Shown: piece after piece, positions 7,496-16,824 of the stretch | Layout: the number at the start of each line of letters is the position of its first letter | How positions within the stretch are numbered: the stretch's first letter is position 1 | Source: Brevundimonas sp. | GTDB taxonomy: Bacteria; Pseudomonadota; Alphaproteobacteria; Caulobacterales; Caulobacteraceae | Length of the DNA stretch: 16,824 nucleotides | Assembly: GCF_031082345.1 (NCBI RefSeq) | Contig: NZ_JAVHLH010000033.1 | Coordinates: forward strand, 1-16,824 | Direction: 5' to 3' | Position numbers and translations under genes: made by a program | Notes under the pieces: model-generated | Seen by the model: only the letters and a program-made list of their open reading frames with translations | Database searches by the model: none | What the model was told of the DNA's origin: nothing

Positions 7496-8074
7496 CTAGG
7501 CGGCGCTCTTCTCGACCTGGCTGTACTCCAGATCGACCGGGGTCGGGCGTCCGAAGATGGACACGGCCACGCGCAGGCGGGCGTTGTCCTCGTCGACGCT
7601 CTCGACCTGGCCGTCGAAGCTGGCGAACGGACCGTCGATGACCTTGACGGTCTCGCCGATGTCGAAGCGGATGGTGGGCTTCGGACGTTCGACGCCCTCT
7701 TCCACGGCCCCGATGATGTTCTGGACCTCACGCTCCGAGACCGGCAGCGGCTTGGTGCCGCCGGCGGCGCCGAGGAAGCCCGTCACCTTCGGGGTGTTCT
7801 TGACCAGGTGATAGGCGTCGTCGGTCATCTCCATCTTCACCAGCACATAGCCGGGGAAGAATTTGCGCTCCGAGTTGACCTTGCGGCCGCGGCGGATCTC
7901 GACGACGTCCTCGGTCGGCACCAGGATTTCCGAGAAACAGTCTTCGAGCCCCTGCTGGCGCGCCTGGTCGGTCAGGTGCTGCGCCACCTTCTTCTCGAAA
8001 TTCGAGTAGGCGTGGACGATGTACCACTTGTGGCGCGGATTGGCGGCGGGCTTCGCGGGAACGGCGTCGGTCAT
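7496..8074 (-). CDS. nusG: Transcription termination/antitermination factor NusG
   Basis: NusG binds the RNA polymerase clamp, suppresses pausing, and links polymerase to Rho or to ribosomal protein S10. The 192-residue protein has the NGN domain (about 16-115, with WYIVHAYSNFEKKV and the FFPGYVLV strand at 72-79) and a C-terminal KOW domain (about 138-188, GETVKVIDGPFASFDGQV). The N-terminal 15 residues are a short Ala/Pro extension common in alphaproteobacteria. It starts 10 nt after the secE stop. The secE-nusG pair behind tRNA-Trp is a widely conserved arrangement. Confidence 0.98.
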   Translation of the reverse strand: MTDAVPAKPAANPRHKWYIVHAYSNFEKKVAQHLTDQARQQGLEDCFSEILVPTEDVVEIRRGRKVNSERKFFPGYVLVKMEMTDDAYHLVKNTPKVTGFLGAAGGTKPLPVSEREVQNIIGAVEEGVERPKPTIRFDIGETVKVIDGPFASFDGQVESVDEDNARLRVAVSIFGRPTPVDLEYSQVEKSAA

Positions 8075-8084
8075 GGGCTGTCTC

Positions 8085-8369
8085 TTACTGGCCGATAGCC
8101 AGGATGTTGCGCGAGGCGAAGGCCAGCATGGTGTCCACCAGGAAGAAGAAGGCGGACGCGAGCGCGACCATGATGAAGACCATCACCGAGGTGATCCAGG
8201 TCTCCTTGCGGCTCGGCCACACGATCTTGCGACGCTCGGCGTTCACCTGGTTGATGAACTGCGGAACCGAGACCCGCGGCTTCTTCGGCGCGTCAGCCGC
8301 GACGGCGGCGCCCGCTATGGCGGGTTGGGCGGTCTGGGGGCGGCGCCCGGGGGTCTTGGCCTTGGCCAT
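8085..8369 (-). CDS. secE: Preprotein translocase subunit SecE
   Basis: SecE clamps the SecY channel of the inner-membrane Sec translocon. The 94-residue product is the short, single-span form. It has a charged Ala/Pro-rich N-terminus, then the conserved amphipathic helix FINQVNAERRKIVWPSRKET (38-57) and one transmembrane helix (about 60-82). The ATG at 8369 gives the usual MAKAK beginning. An in-frame upstream start at 8420 would add MGAPIWGRQEQFFDGSV, which comes from the spacer next to the tRNA and is not family-like. The gene follows tRNA-Trp by 70 nt and precedes nusG by 10 nt. Confidence 0.95.
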   Translation of the reverse strand: MAKAKTPGRRPQTAQPAIAGAAVAADAPKKPRVSVPQFINQVNAERRKIVWPSRKETWITSVMVFIMVALASAFFFLVDTMLAFASRNILAIGQ

Positions 8370-8439
8370 CACTGATCCGTCAAAGAATTGTTCCTGTCGC
8401 CCCCAGATAGGGGCTCCCATCCGGCGGCGACAGGGGAAA

Positions 8440-8515
8440 TGGCAGGAGTTGGGGGACTCGAACCCACGACCCCCGGTTTTGGAGACCGGTGCTCTACCAG
8501 CTGAGCTAAACTCCT
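8440..8515 (-). tRNA. tRNA-Trp (anticodon CCA), 3' CCA encoded
   Basis: The 76-nt sequence folds as a cloverleaf: acceptor stem AGGAGTT/AACTCCT, D arm GCTC-AGCTGGTA-GAGC, anticodon arm CCGGT-CTCCAAA-ACCGG with anticodon CCA, T loop TTCGAGT, discriminator G and an encoded CCA tail. The T stem is GTGGG against CCCCC, leaving a U50-C64 mismatch. It leads the secE-nusG unit, a common arrangement. A candidate promoter lies 50 nt upstream. Confidence 0.97.
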
Positions 8516-8565
8516 AGACGAAAAACCGCCCGCCCCGAAGGACGCACAGGATCGCCAGACCGGGG

Positions 8566-8594
8566 CGTATGCCCCACGCCGCCCCGGTTTTCAA
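8566..8594 (-). promoter_or_regulatory. Candidate promoter of tRNA-Trp-secE-nusG
   Basis: TTGAAA (8594-8589), a 17-nt spacer and CATACG (8571-8566) form a plausible sigma-70 promoter. It overlaps an 8-bp inverted repeat CCGGGGCG/CGCCCCGG (8560-8567 with 8580-8587). That repeat could also end transcription from the CBS-domain gene, although the T run (TTTT) is on the plus-strand side. Confidence 0.4.
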
Positions 8595-8605
8595 GGGCGG
8601 AACGG

Positions 8606-9940
8606 TCAACTCTCGTGATGGGCCGCCTGGGCGCTGGCCTCGTCCTCGGGCTTGACCACCTGACGGAACAGCAACTTGTCGATGCGCCGGTCGTCCATGT
8701 CGATGACCTCGACCTCGAACCGGCCCAGCTGCAGCACCTCGCCCTCGTCGGGCACGCGCGAGAGCTGGTGCAGCACCAGGCCGGCGACGGTGTGGAAGCC
8801 CTCGGCCTCGCCGAAGTCCTCGCCCAGCGCGTCGGCCAGCTCCTCGATGTCCGCCTGGCCGTCGACCAGCCAGCTGCCGTCCTCGCGCTGGCGGATGTAG
8901 GCCTCGTCCTCGTCGTGGCTCTCGTCGAAATTGCCGGCGATCATCTCCAGCAGGTCAGTGGCGGTCACCACGCCTTCGAAGGCGCCGTACTCGTCGACCA
9001 GGAAGGCCATGTGGACCTTGGACGCCTTCATGATCCCCAGCGCCTTCAGCACCGAGGTCGACTGCGGGATGAAGGCCGGCGTCTGGACCAGACGCTCGAT
9101 GTTGAACTCGCCGTTGTCCAGCAGGCTGTCCAGCAGGTCCTTCTTGTGGATCACGCCCAGCGGATTATCGACGTCGCTCTCGCGCGCCACCACGATGCGC
9201 GAATAGGGGCAGGTGCGCACCTCCTGCCGCAGCTGCTCCTCGCTGTCGTCCAGCGCGATCCAGAACACCTCGTGGCGCGGGGTCATGGCCACCCGGATGG
9301 GACGGTCGCCGAGGCGCAGGATCTCCTCGATCATCTCCTGCTCTTCCGGCTCGATCAGACCCGACGCCGTGCCCTCGGCGATCATGGTCTCGACCTCTTC
9401 CTGGGTGACGTCCGAACCGTCGCGGTCCTTGACCCCCATGAGCTTCAGAATGGCGGAGGTCGAGGCGGTCAGCACCACAACGAACGGCTTCAGCACCGTG
9501 GCCACGGTCGAGATCGGAGCCGCCATCTTGGAGGCGATCGATTCCGGGAAGATCAGCGCCAGCCGCTTGGGCACCAGTTCGCCGACGATCACCGACACAT
9601 AGGTGATGAAGACGATGACCAGGACGGTCGAAAAGATTTCGGTATAGGCGGCCAGCGCGGGGAAGGCCGCCTCAAGCAGGACGTTCAGCTCCCCGGCTAT
9701 GGCCGCCTGACCATAGGCGCCGGCGGCGATGCCGATCAGGGTGATGCCGACCTGCACGGCCGACAGGAAATGAGTCGGATCCTCGGCCAGCTTCAGGGCG
9801 GCCCGGGCGCCCCGGTCGCCTCTTTCGGCGCGGCTGTGCAGCTTGGATTTGCGGGAGGACACGACCGCGAGTTCGGTCATGGCGAACAGGCCGTTCAGCA
9901 CTACGAGCAGCAGTACGACGACGATGGCGATGGCTAACAT
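8606..9940 (-). CDS. Hemolysin-family CNNM/CorC-type transporter with CBS domains
   Basis: This 444-residue inner-membrane protein has the layout of the bacterial CNNM/CorC (TlyC-like, YfjD/YtfL) family, some members of which export Mg2+ or related cations. The DUF21/CNNM membrane domain spans about 1-190 and includes an N-terminal helix, the ATELAVVSSRKSKL-type stretch and GELVPKRLAL (120-129). A pair of CBS domains follows (about 210-340, with VAMTPRHEV at 218-226 and VDEYGAFEGVVTATDLLEM), then the CorC_HlyC C-terminal domain (about 350-430). The name hemolysin is historical and does not imply toxicity. No good Shine-Dalgarno precedes the ATG at 9940. It follows the small lipoprotein gene by 94 nt. 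Confidence 0.93.
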   Translation of the reverse strand: MLAIAIVVVLLLVVLNGLFAMTELAVVSSRKSKLHSRAERGDRGARAALKLAEDPTHFLSAVQVGITLIGIAAGAYGQAAIAGELNVLLEAAFPALAAYTEIFSTVLVIVFITYVSVIVGELVPKRLALIFPESIASKMAAPISTVATVLKPFVVVLTASTSAILKLMGVKDRDGSDVTQEEVETMIAEGTASGLIEPEEQEMIEEILRLGDRPIRVAMTPRHEVFWIALDDSEEQLRQEVRTCPYSRIVVARESDVDNPLGVIHKKDLLDSLLDNGEFNIERLVQTPAFIPQSTSVLKALGIMKASKVHMAFLVDEYGAFEGVVTATDLLEMIAGNFDESHDEDEAYIRQREDGSWLVDGQADIEELADALGEDFGEAEGFHTVAGLVLHQLSRVPDEGEVLQLGRFEVEVIDMDDRRIDKLLFRQVVKPEDEASAQAAHHES

Positions 9941-9997
9941 CTAGGGAGAGCGGGACCGGCGCGGCGCGACAGTCGGCGTCCGCCCGACGGATGATAG

Positions 9998-10011
9998 GGG
10001 GGTTTTCCCCC
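9998..10011 (-). other. G5-T4-C5 hairpin between lipoprotein and CBS-domain gene
   Basis: A perfect 5-bp G/C stem with a 4-nt loop (GGGGG-TTTT-CCCCC on the plus strand) lies 24 nt after the stop of the small lipoprotein gene. There is no T run on the minus strand, so it is not a standard intrinsic terminator. It could stabilise the 3' end of the lipoprotein mRNA. Confidence 0.35.
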
Positions 10012-10034
10012 GACCGCCATGAATTCCTTCGCGC

Positions 10035-10166
10035 CTAGCGGCTGCGGCCGACCTCGGTCGAGCCGTAGGGGCCTGACGCGCCCCCATTGTCCGGTCCCAG
10101 GGCGGCGCAGGCCGACATGCCGATCAGGGTGCCGATGAACAGTCCGGTTCGAAGCGCGCGCCGCAT
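10035..10166 (-). CDS. Small candidate lipoprotein, 43 residues
   Basis: An ATG at 10166 opens a 43-codon frame ending in TAG at 10037-10035. It begins with two arginines (MRRALR), then a hydrophobic stretch TGLFIGTLIGMSA, then a lipobox-like MSAC with Cys at position 20. The tail of about 23 residues is Gly/Ser-rich (CAALGPDNGGASGPYGSTEV). This is the pattern of a signal peptidase II substrate that would be lipidated at C20 and anchored in the envelope. The ribosome-binding site is modest (AGGGA, about 11 nt upstream). I recognise no family. It sits between the channel gene and the CBS-domain gene, all read in the same direction. Many Caulobacterales genomes contain tiny lipoproteins of this shape, but none is characterised to my knowledge. 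Confidence 0.6.
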   Translation of the reverse strand: MRRALRTGLFIGTLIGMSACAALGPDNGGASGPYGSTEVGRSR

Positions 10167-10254
10167 GGTTACTGAATCCCTAACGTCCGTGATCCGAACG
10201 TAGGCCCCCGAACGGAGTTCCCCGCAAGCCCTGTCTCCCGCCCGGGGAATTGCG

Positions 10255-10282
10255 AAGGGGCGGCGCCTCGACGCCGCCCCTT
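10255..10282 (-). terminator. Hairpin terminator after the MscS-like gene
   Basis: A perfect 11-bp stem AAGGGGCGGCG/CGCCGCCCCTT (10255-10265 with 10272-10282), loop CCTCGA, lies 22 nt after the channel gene stop. Only two T residues follow on either strand, so termination may be weak or assisted. Placement just after the gene supports the call. Confidence 0.6.
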
Positions 10283-10304
10283 GCAGGCGAAATTCCCGCC
10301 GCCG

Positions 10305-11630
10305 TCAGCCTTTGGGCGGCGCCGCCGCCGAACGGGCGGCGGTCTTGCCGGTGACCTTGTCGGCCCAGCGTTGCGCCACCTGGCCGGCCGCCGATCGTCC
10401 GCCGAGACCGAAGGCCAGGGCCGCCGCCACCGCCGCCGCGCCCAGCACCAGGCCGAAGGCCAGCAGCACGACGTCGTCGGCGATCCCCATGAAGCGCAGG
10501 CCCATGGCCGTGGCCAGGGCGATGGTCGCCCAGCGCACCAGGGTCGAGGCGAAGCGGTCGGCCCCGCCCGTGCCCTTTTCGATCAGCCGCGCCAGCACGT
10601 CGGCGATCAGCACGCCGGCGGTGATGATGACGCCGCCCACGATCACGCGCCCGGCCAGGCCGAGAATCTCCTCGACCGTGGCGGCGAGGGTGGCGAACTC
10701 CAGCAGCCGGGCGGCCTCGACCGCCGTGAAGGCGACGATGGCCACCATGACCAGCTTGCCGACCACCCGCGAGGGCGTCATCGGCGCGGGCGCCGTCGAC
10801 TCGCCCAAGGCCGCGGCCATCGCCGGAGTCACATCGCCGGCGTAAGGGGCCGTCGCCGGCCGTTCGGCGGCGGACCGGTCCGAGGCCAGGTTCATCACCC
10901 CGCGGACGCTGCGGTCGAAGCCGGTGGCGGGCAGGACGCGTTCGACGACCTGCGCCACCCAGCGGCCGATGAACCAGCCGATGGCCAGGACGATGGCCGC
11001 GGCCAGCACCCGCGGGATGGCGTCGAACACCGTCGACAGCACGGCCACGGCGGGCACGGTCAGGGATTCGATGCCCAGCTGCTCCAGCGCCGCGATGGTG
11101 ATCGGGATCAGCACCAGGACGAACACCAGGGTGCCCACGGCGGTGCTGACGCCGGTCGAGCCGGTCGCCCGCGACAGGCCGGCCTTGTCGAGCCAGCGGT
11201 CGGCGTTGGCGGCCTGCAGCGCCGCCTCGGTGACCCGCCGGGCCAGGGTGGCGACGACGAAACCGATGAAGAAGATCAGCGCCGCGCCGAGCACGTTGGG
11301 CAGGAACGAGGCCACCTGGGTCAGCAGGGCGTTCAGCGGCGTGACCACCTGGCCGAGGTTCAACACCCCCAGGGCGGCGACCACCCCGAACAGCAGGATC
11401 AGCCAGAGGGCCACGTCGCCGAGGCTGTGGCCGATCGAATGTTTCGGGTTTTCGCTCAGATTGGCCTTTGACGCGCCGGGGATGCGATCGACCCCCCGGG
11501 CCAGCGCCCATTTGACCGCCTTGCCGATGAACCAGGCCGCCACGAGGATCAGCAACGCGCCCAGCACGCGCGGCGCCCAGACCTCGATCAGCGCCTCCCA
11601 ACCGATGAATTCGTATCCTGTATCGTACAT
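10305..11630 (-). CDS. Mechanosensitive ion channel family protein with conserved TM_helix repeats
   Basis: This 441-residue polytopic inner-membrane protein is alanine- and valine-rich, with many hydrophobic helices. It contains repeated conserved-TM-helix units, for example [20 protein letters not shown] (22-41), then [20 protein letters not shown] and [20 protein letters not shown]. It ends in an [20 protein letters not shown] stretch, the pore-helix-like motif with which this group joins the MscS superfamily. The cytoplasmic beta domain of true MscS is missing and the protein stops shortly afterwards, so it belongs to the TM_helix-only subgroup whose gating function is not proven. A Pro/Ala/Ser-rich loop (about 255-285) divides the protein. 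It lies after the tuf terminator. I see no strong promoter. Confidence 0.85.
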   Translation of the reverse strand: MYDTGYEFIGWEALIEVWAPRVLGALLILVAAWFIGKAVKWALARGVDRIPGASKANLSENPKHSIGHSLGDVALWLILLFGVVAALGVLNLGQVVTPLNALLTQVASFLPNVLGAALIFFIGFVVATLARRVTEAALQAANADRWLDKAGLSRATGSTGVSTAVGTLVFVLVLIPITIAALEQLGIESLTVPAVAVLSTVFDAIPRVLAAAIVLAIGWFIGRWVAQVVERVLPATGFDRSVRGVMNLASDRSAAERPATAPYAGDVTPAMAAALGESTAPAPMTPSRVVGKLVMVAIVAFTAVEAARLLEFATLAATVEEILGLAGRVIVGGVIITAGVLIADVLARLIEKGTGGADRFASTLVRWATIALATAMGLRFMGIADDVVLLAFGLVLGAAAVAAALAFGLGGRSAAGQVAQRWADKVTGKTAARSAAAPPKG

Positions 11631-11736
11631 GCGATCAGCCCAATTCCCGCCGCGACCGTCGCGGCGTCCTCCGGTTGGAAACAGGAGGGGACCGGCAATG
11701 TTCCGGCCGGCCTCGCCCGGGCTGCCGGTCCGGACA

Positions 11737-11770
11737 GCAAAACGGCCCCCGGATCGCTCCGGGGGCCGTT
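11737..11770 (-). terminator. Intrinsic terminator of the str operon (after tuf)
   Basis: A 13-bp stem (11741-11753 with 11758-11770, arms AACGGCCCCCGGA and complement) with a 4-nt loop TCGC or its complement runs into TTTTGCTG on the minus strand. It begins 26 nt after the tuf stop and ends the rpsL-rpsG-fusA-tuf unit. Confidence 0.92.
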
Positions 11771-11795
11771 CTGTATTCAGGTCAGACGACCGAGC

Positions 11796-12986
<1,191 letters not shown>

Positions 12987-13000
12987 TCTCTTCTCTCCGT

Positions 13001-13037
13001 CCCCTGAACAGGGGGCTTTGTCCTAGTGTTTCAGGGG
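13001..13037 (-). other. Inverted repeat in the fusA-tuf spacer
   Basis: CCCCTGAA (minus strand, 13037-13030) pairs with TTCAGGGG (13008-13001). The second arm can alternatively pair with the adjacent CCCCT to make a short CCCCT-GTTC-AGGGG hairpin. Both structures end a few bases before the tuf ribosome-binding site, so they could affect tuf initiation or mRNA processing. Confidence 0.45.
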
Positions 13038-13042
13038 TTTGT

Positions 13043-15124
<2,082 letters not shown>

Positions 15125-15193
15125 GGGAGCGTGCCTTGCGGTCAATGCGGGCGCCGCGGACGGCGTCTCGGGGGGAATGTCGGATAAGCGGGC

Positions 15194-15269
15194 GCGGGCG
15201 ATTTAGCTCAAACCGCCCGCCCCGGATAGTCACGTAAATAGGAACCCGCGGCCTTCACTTGAAGACCGC
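15194..15269 (-). other. Two hairpins in the rpsG-fusA spacer
   Basis: Hairpin 1 follows rpsG by 15 nt: a 10-bp stem with one G-U pair and a very small loop (15260-15269 with 15248-15257). Hairpin 2 has an 11-bp stem with one G-U pair and a 5-nt loop (15210-15220 with 15194-15204). Neither has a T run. They may mark an mRNA processing point or tune fusA expression separately from S12/S7. I see no convincing promoter in this 160-nt spacer. Confidence 0.4.
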
Positions 15270-15284
15270 CGGCTCCCTGAGGGC

Positions 15285-16201
<917 letters not shown>

Positions 16202-16330
16202 CGAGTACTCGTCTCTTCCAATTCGATGGGGGCGTGTGCCTTTCGGCCGGAGCGCCCCGGTGAGCCTTCTTTTCGGACGACGCCGATGCGCCGCCCCGGG
16301 TTTGATTTCGAGCAGCGAAGGCGACAAACA

Positions 16331-16364
16331 GAAAAGCCGGAACGCGCGCTTCGGGCGTTCCGGC
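16331..16364 (-). terminator. Terminator-like hairpin (possible attenuator) in the rpsL leader
   Basis: A perfect 10-bp stem GCCGGAACGC/GCGTTCCGGC (16336-16345 with 16355-16364), 9-nt loop, is followed on the minus strand by TTTTCTGTTTGT. No minus-strand gene lies upstream, and the rpsL promoter lies 72 nt beyond the hairpin. It therefore falls inside the rpsL leader, where it would act as a conditional terminator. Confidence 0.65.
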
Positions 16365-16435
16365 GGGCGACAGCCCGGTCGTTCGATTGTCACGATCCCG
16401 ACGAACGCTGACGCGCCCGCCTCGAAAGTGGGCGG

Positions 16436-16464
16436 CTTCTACGCCGGGAGGGGGCCGCGGTCAA
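16436..16464 (-). promoter_or_regulatory. Promoter of the str operon (rpsL)
   Basis: TTGACC (16464-16459; 5 of 6 consensus matches), a 17-nt spacer and TAGAAG (16441-16436; 4 of 6 matches) form a strong sigma-70 promoter. Transcription would start near 16429, about 228 nt before the rpsL start codon. Confidence 0.7.
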
Positions 16465-16573
16465 GGGCGGCGGGTCGCCGCCGTCTGACTGGCGCGGCCG
16501 GAGCGGCCCCTGACCAGGCCCCAATATGGCCACGCTGACGCCCTCCACTGCCGGTTGCGGAAACGGAGGGCCG

Positions 16574-16824
16574 ATGCGGGACCTGGGGCTAGTCTGGCCG
16601 GCACGGGCCGAACGCTGGCGCACGCCGGCGATCGTGGCCCTGTCGGTGGGGCTGCACGCCCTGGTGCTGGGCCTGATCGGACTCCGGACCATTGGCCTCG
16701 ACGCCGCGCCGCAACCGATCGAGCGCACCATCTACGTCGAGCTCGAGCCCCGCCCCCTGCTGCCCGGCGAGGTCGCCCGGGTGCGGCCGCCGCCGGACCG
16801 CCCGGAGGCGCCGCCGCAGGTCTT
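16574..16824 (+). CDS. TonB-like/energy-transducer-type membrane protein, N-terminal part (cut by window edge)
   Basis: The first 83 codons are visible. A short N-terminus (MRDLGLVWPARAERWRTP) is followed by one hydrophobic helix (about 19-38, AIVALSVGLHALVLGLIGL) and then a proline-rich stretch (PRPLLPGEVARV, then VRPPPDRPEAPPQ). One N-terminal anchor with an SVGLHALVLGL motif and a Pro-rich periplasmic stalk is the plan of TonB and TolA-like proteins. Without the C-terminal domain this stays tentative, and an uncharacterised anchored protein is equally possible. I chose the ATG at 16574 because GGAGGG lies 3 nt upstream. An in-frame ATG at 16526 has no ribosome-binding site. It is divergent from rpsL and continues beyond the window. 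Confidence 0.6.
   Translation, partial: MRDLGLVWPARAERWRTPAIVALSVGLHALVLGLIGLRTIGLDAAPQPIERTIYVELEPRPLLPGEVARVRPPPDRPEAPPQV

Larger units (their letters stand above)
16202..16573. other. Divergent regulatory region between rpsL and the TonB-like gene
   Basis: This 372-nt gap holds no gene I can support. It contains the rpsL promoter (16436-16464), the terminator-like hairpin in the rpsL leader (16331-16364) and a perfect 7-bp palindrome GGCGGCG/CGCCGCC (16466-16482) just upstream of the -35. The plus-strand promoter for the TonB-like gene must also lie here, but I could not pick it out. Confidence 0.6.

Noticed and set aside
8560..8591. Plus-strand intrinsic terminator (8-bp stem plus TTTT)
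   Set aside because: No plus-strand gene lies upstream to be terminated. The bases fit better as part of the tRNA-Trp promoter region and a structure after the CBS-domain gene.
16202..16393. 64-residue N-terminal extension of S12 from a GTG at 16393
   Set aside because: S12 starts MPTINQ throughout bacteria. The extension crosses the terminator-like hairpin, is Arg/Pro-rich and has no good ribosome-binding site.

Overview
The window is a GC-rich housekeeping segment of an alphaproteobacterial chromosome. The best guess is Caulobacterales, probably Brevundimonas or a close relative. The reasons are the sequences of S7, S12, EF-Tu and SecE, several promoters matching the Caulobacter-type consensus (TTGACGS, 10-14 nt, GCTANAWC), and an aa3-type oxidase subunit IV gene upstream of pntA. 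The genus is an inference. Nearly everything is on the minus strand; only the DUF1203 gene and the TonB-like gene at the right edge are on the plus strand.

Reading the minus strand from the right, a divergent promoter region is followed by the str operon: rpsL, rpsG, fusA and tuf, closed by a strong intrinsic terminator. As given, rpsG carries a 2-nt frameshift. Next come three membrane or envelope genes: an MscS-like channel, a 43-residue candidate lipoprotein that standard ORF cut-offs miss, and a CNNM/CorC-type CBS-domain transporter. A second information-processing block follows: tRNA-Trp, secE, nusG, a terminator, then rplK and rplA with their own candidate promoter, a leader that may bind L1, and a strong terminator. 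rplJ, rplL and rpoBC do not follow rplA. This block supplies the translocon subunit SecE, the elongation factor NusG and the L11 and L1 proteins of the large subunit. The str block supplies decoding-site proteins and both elongation GTPases.

The left 6 kb holds unrelated single genes: a DUF2059 periplasmic protein, a NUDIX hydrolase, a DUF1203 protein, an M3 oligoendopeptidase, a serine hydrolase with the beta-lactamase fold, an aa3 oxidase subunit IV, a REP-like inverted-repeat element, and the start of the transhydrogenase alpha subunit gene.

I found no CRISPR array, insertion sequence, phage gene, toxin-antitoxin or defence system, and no convincing novel multi-gene system. The points most worth checking are the rpsG frameshift, a terminator-like hairpin between the rpsL promoter and rpsL, and the candidate L1-binding leader ahead of rplK.
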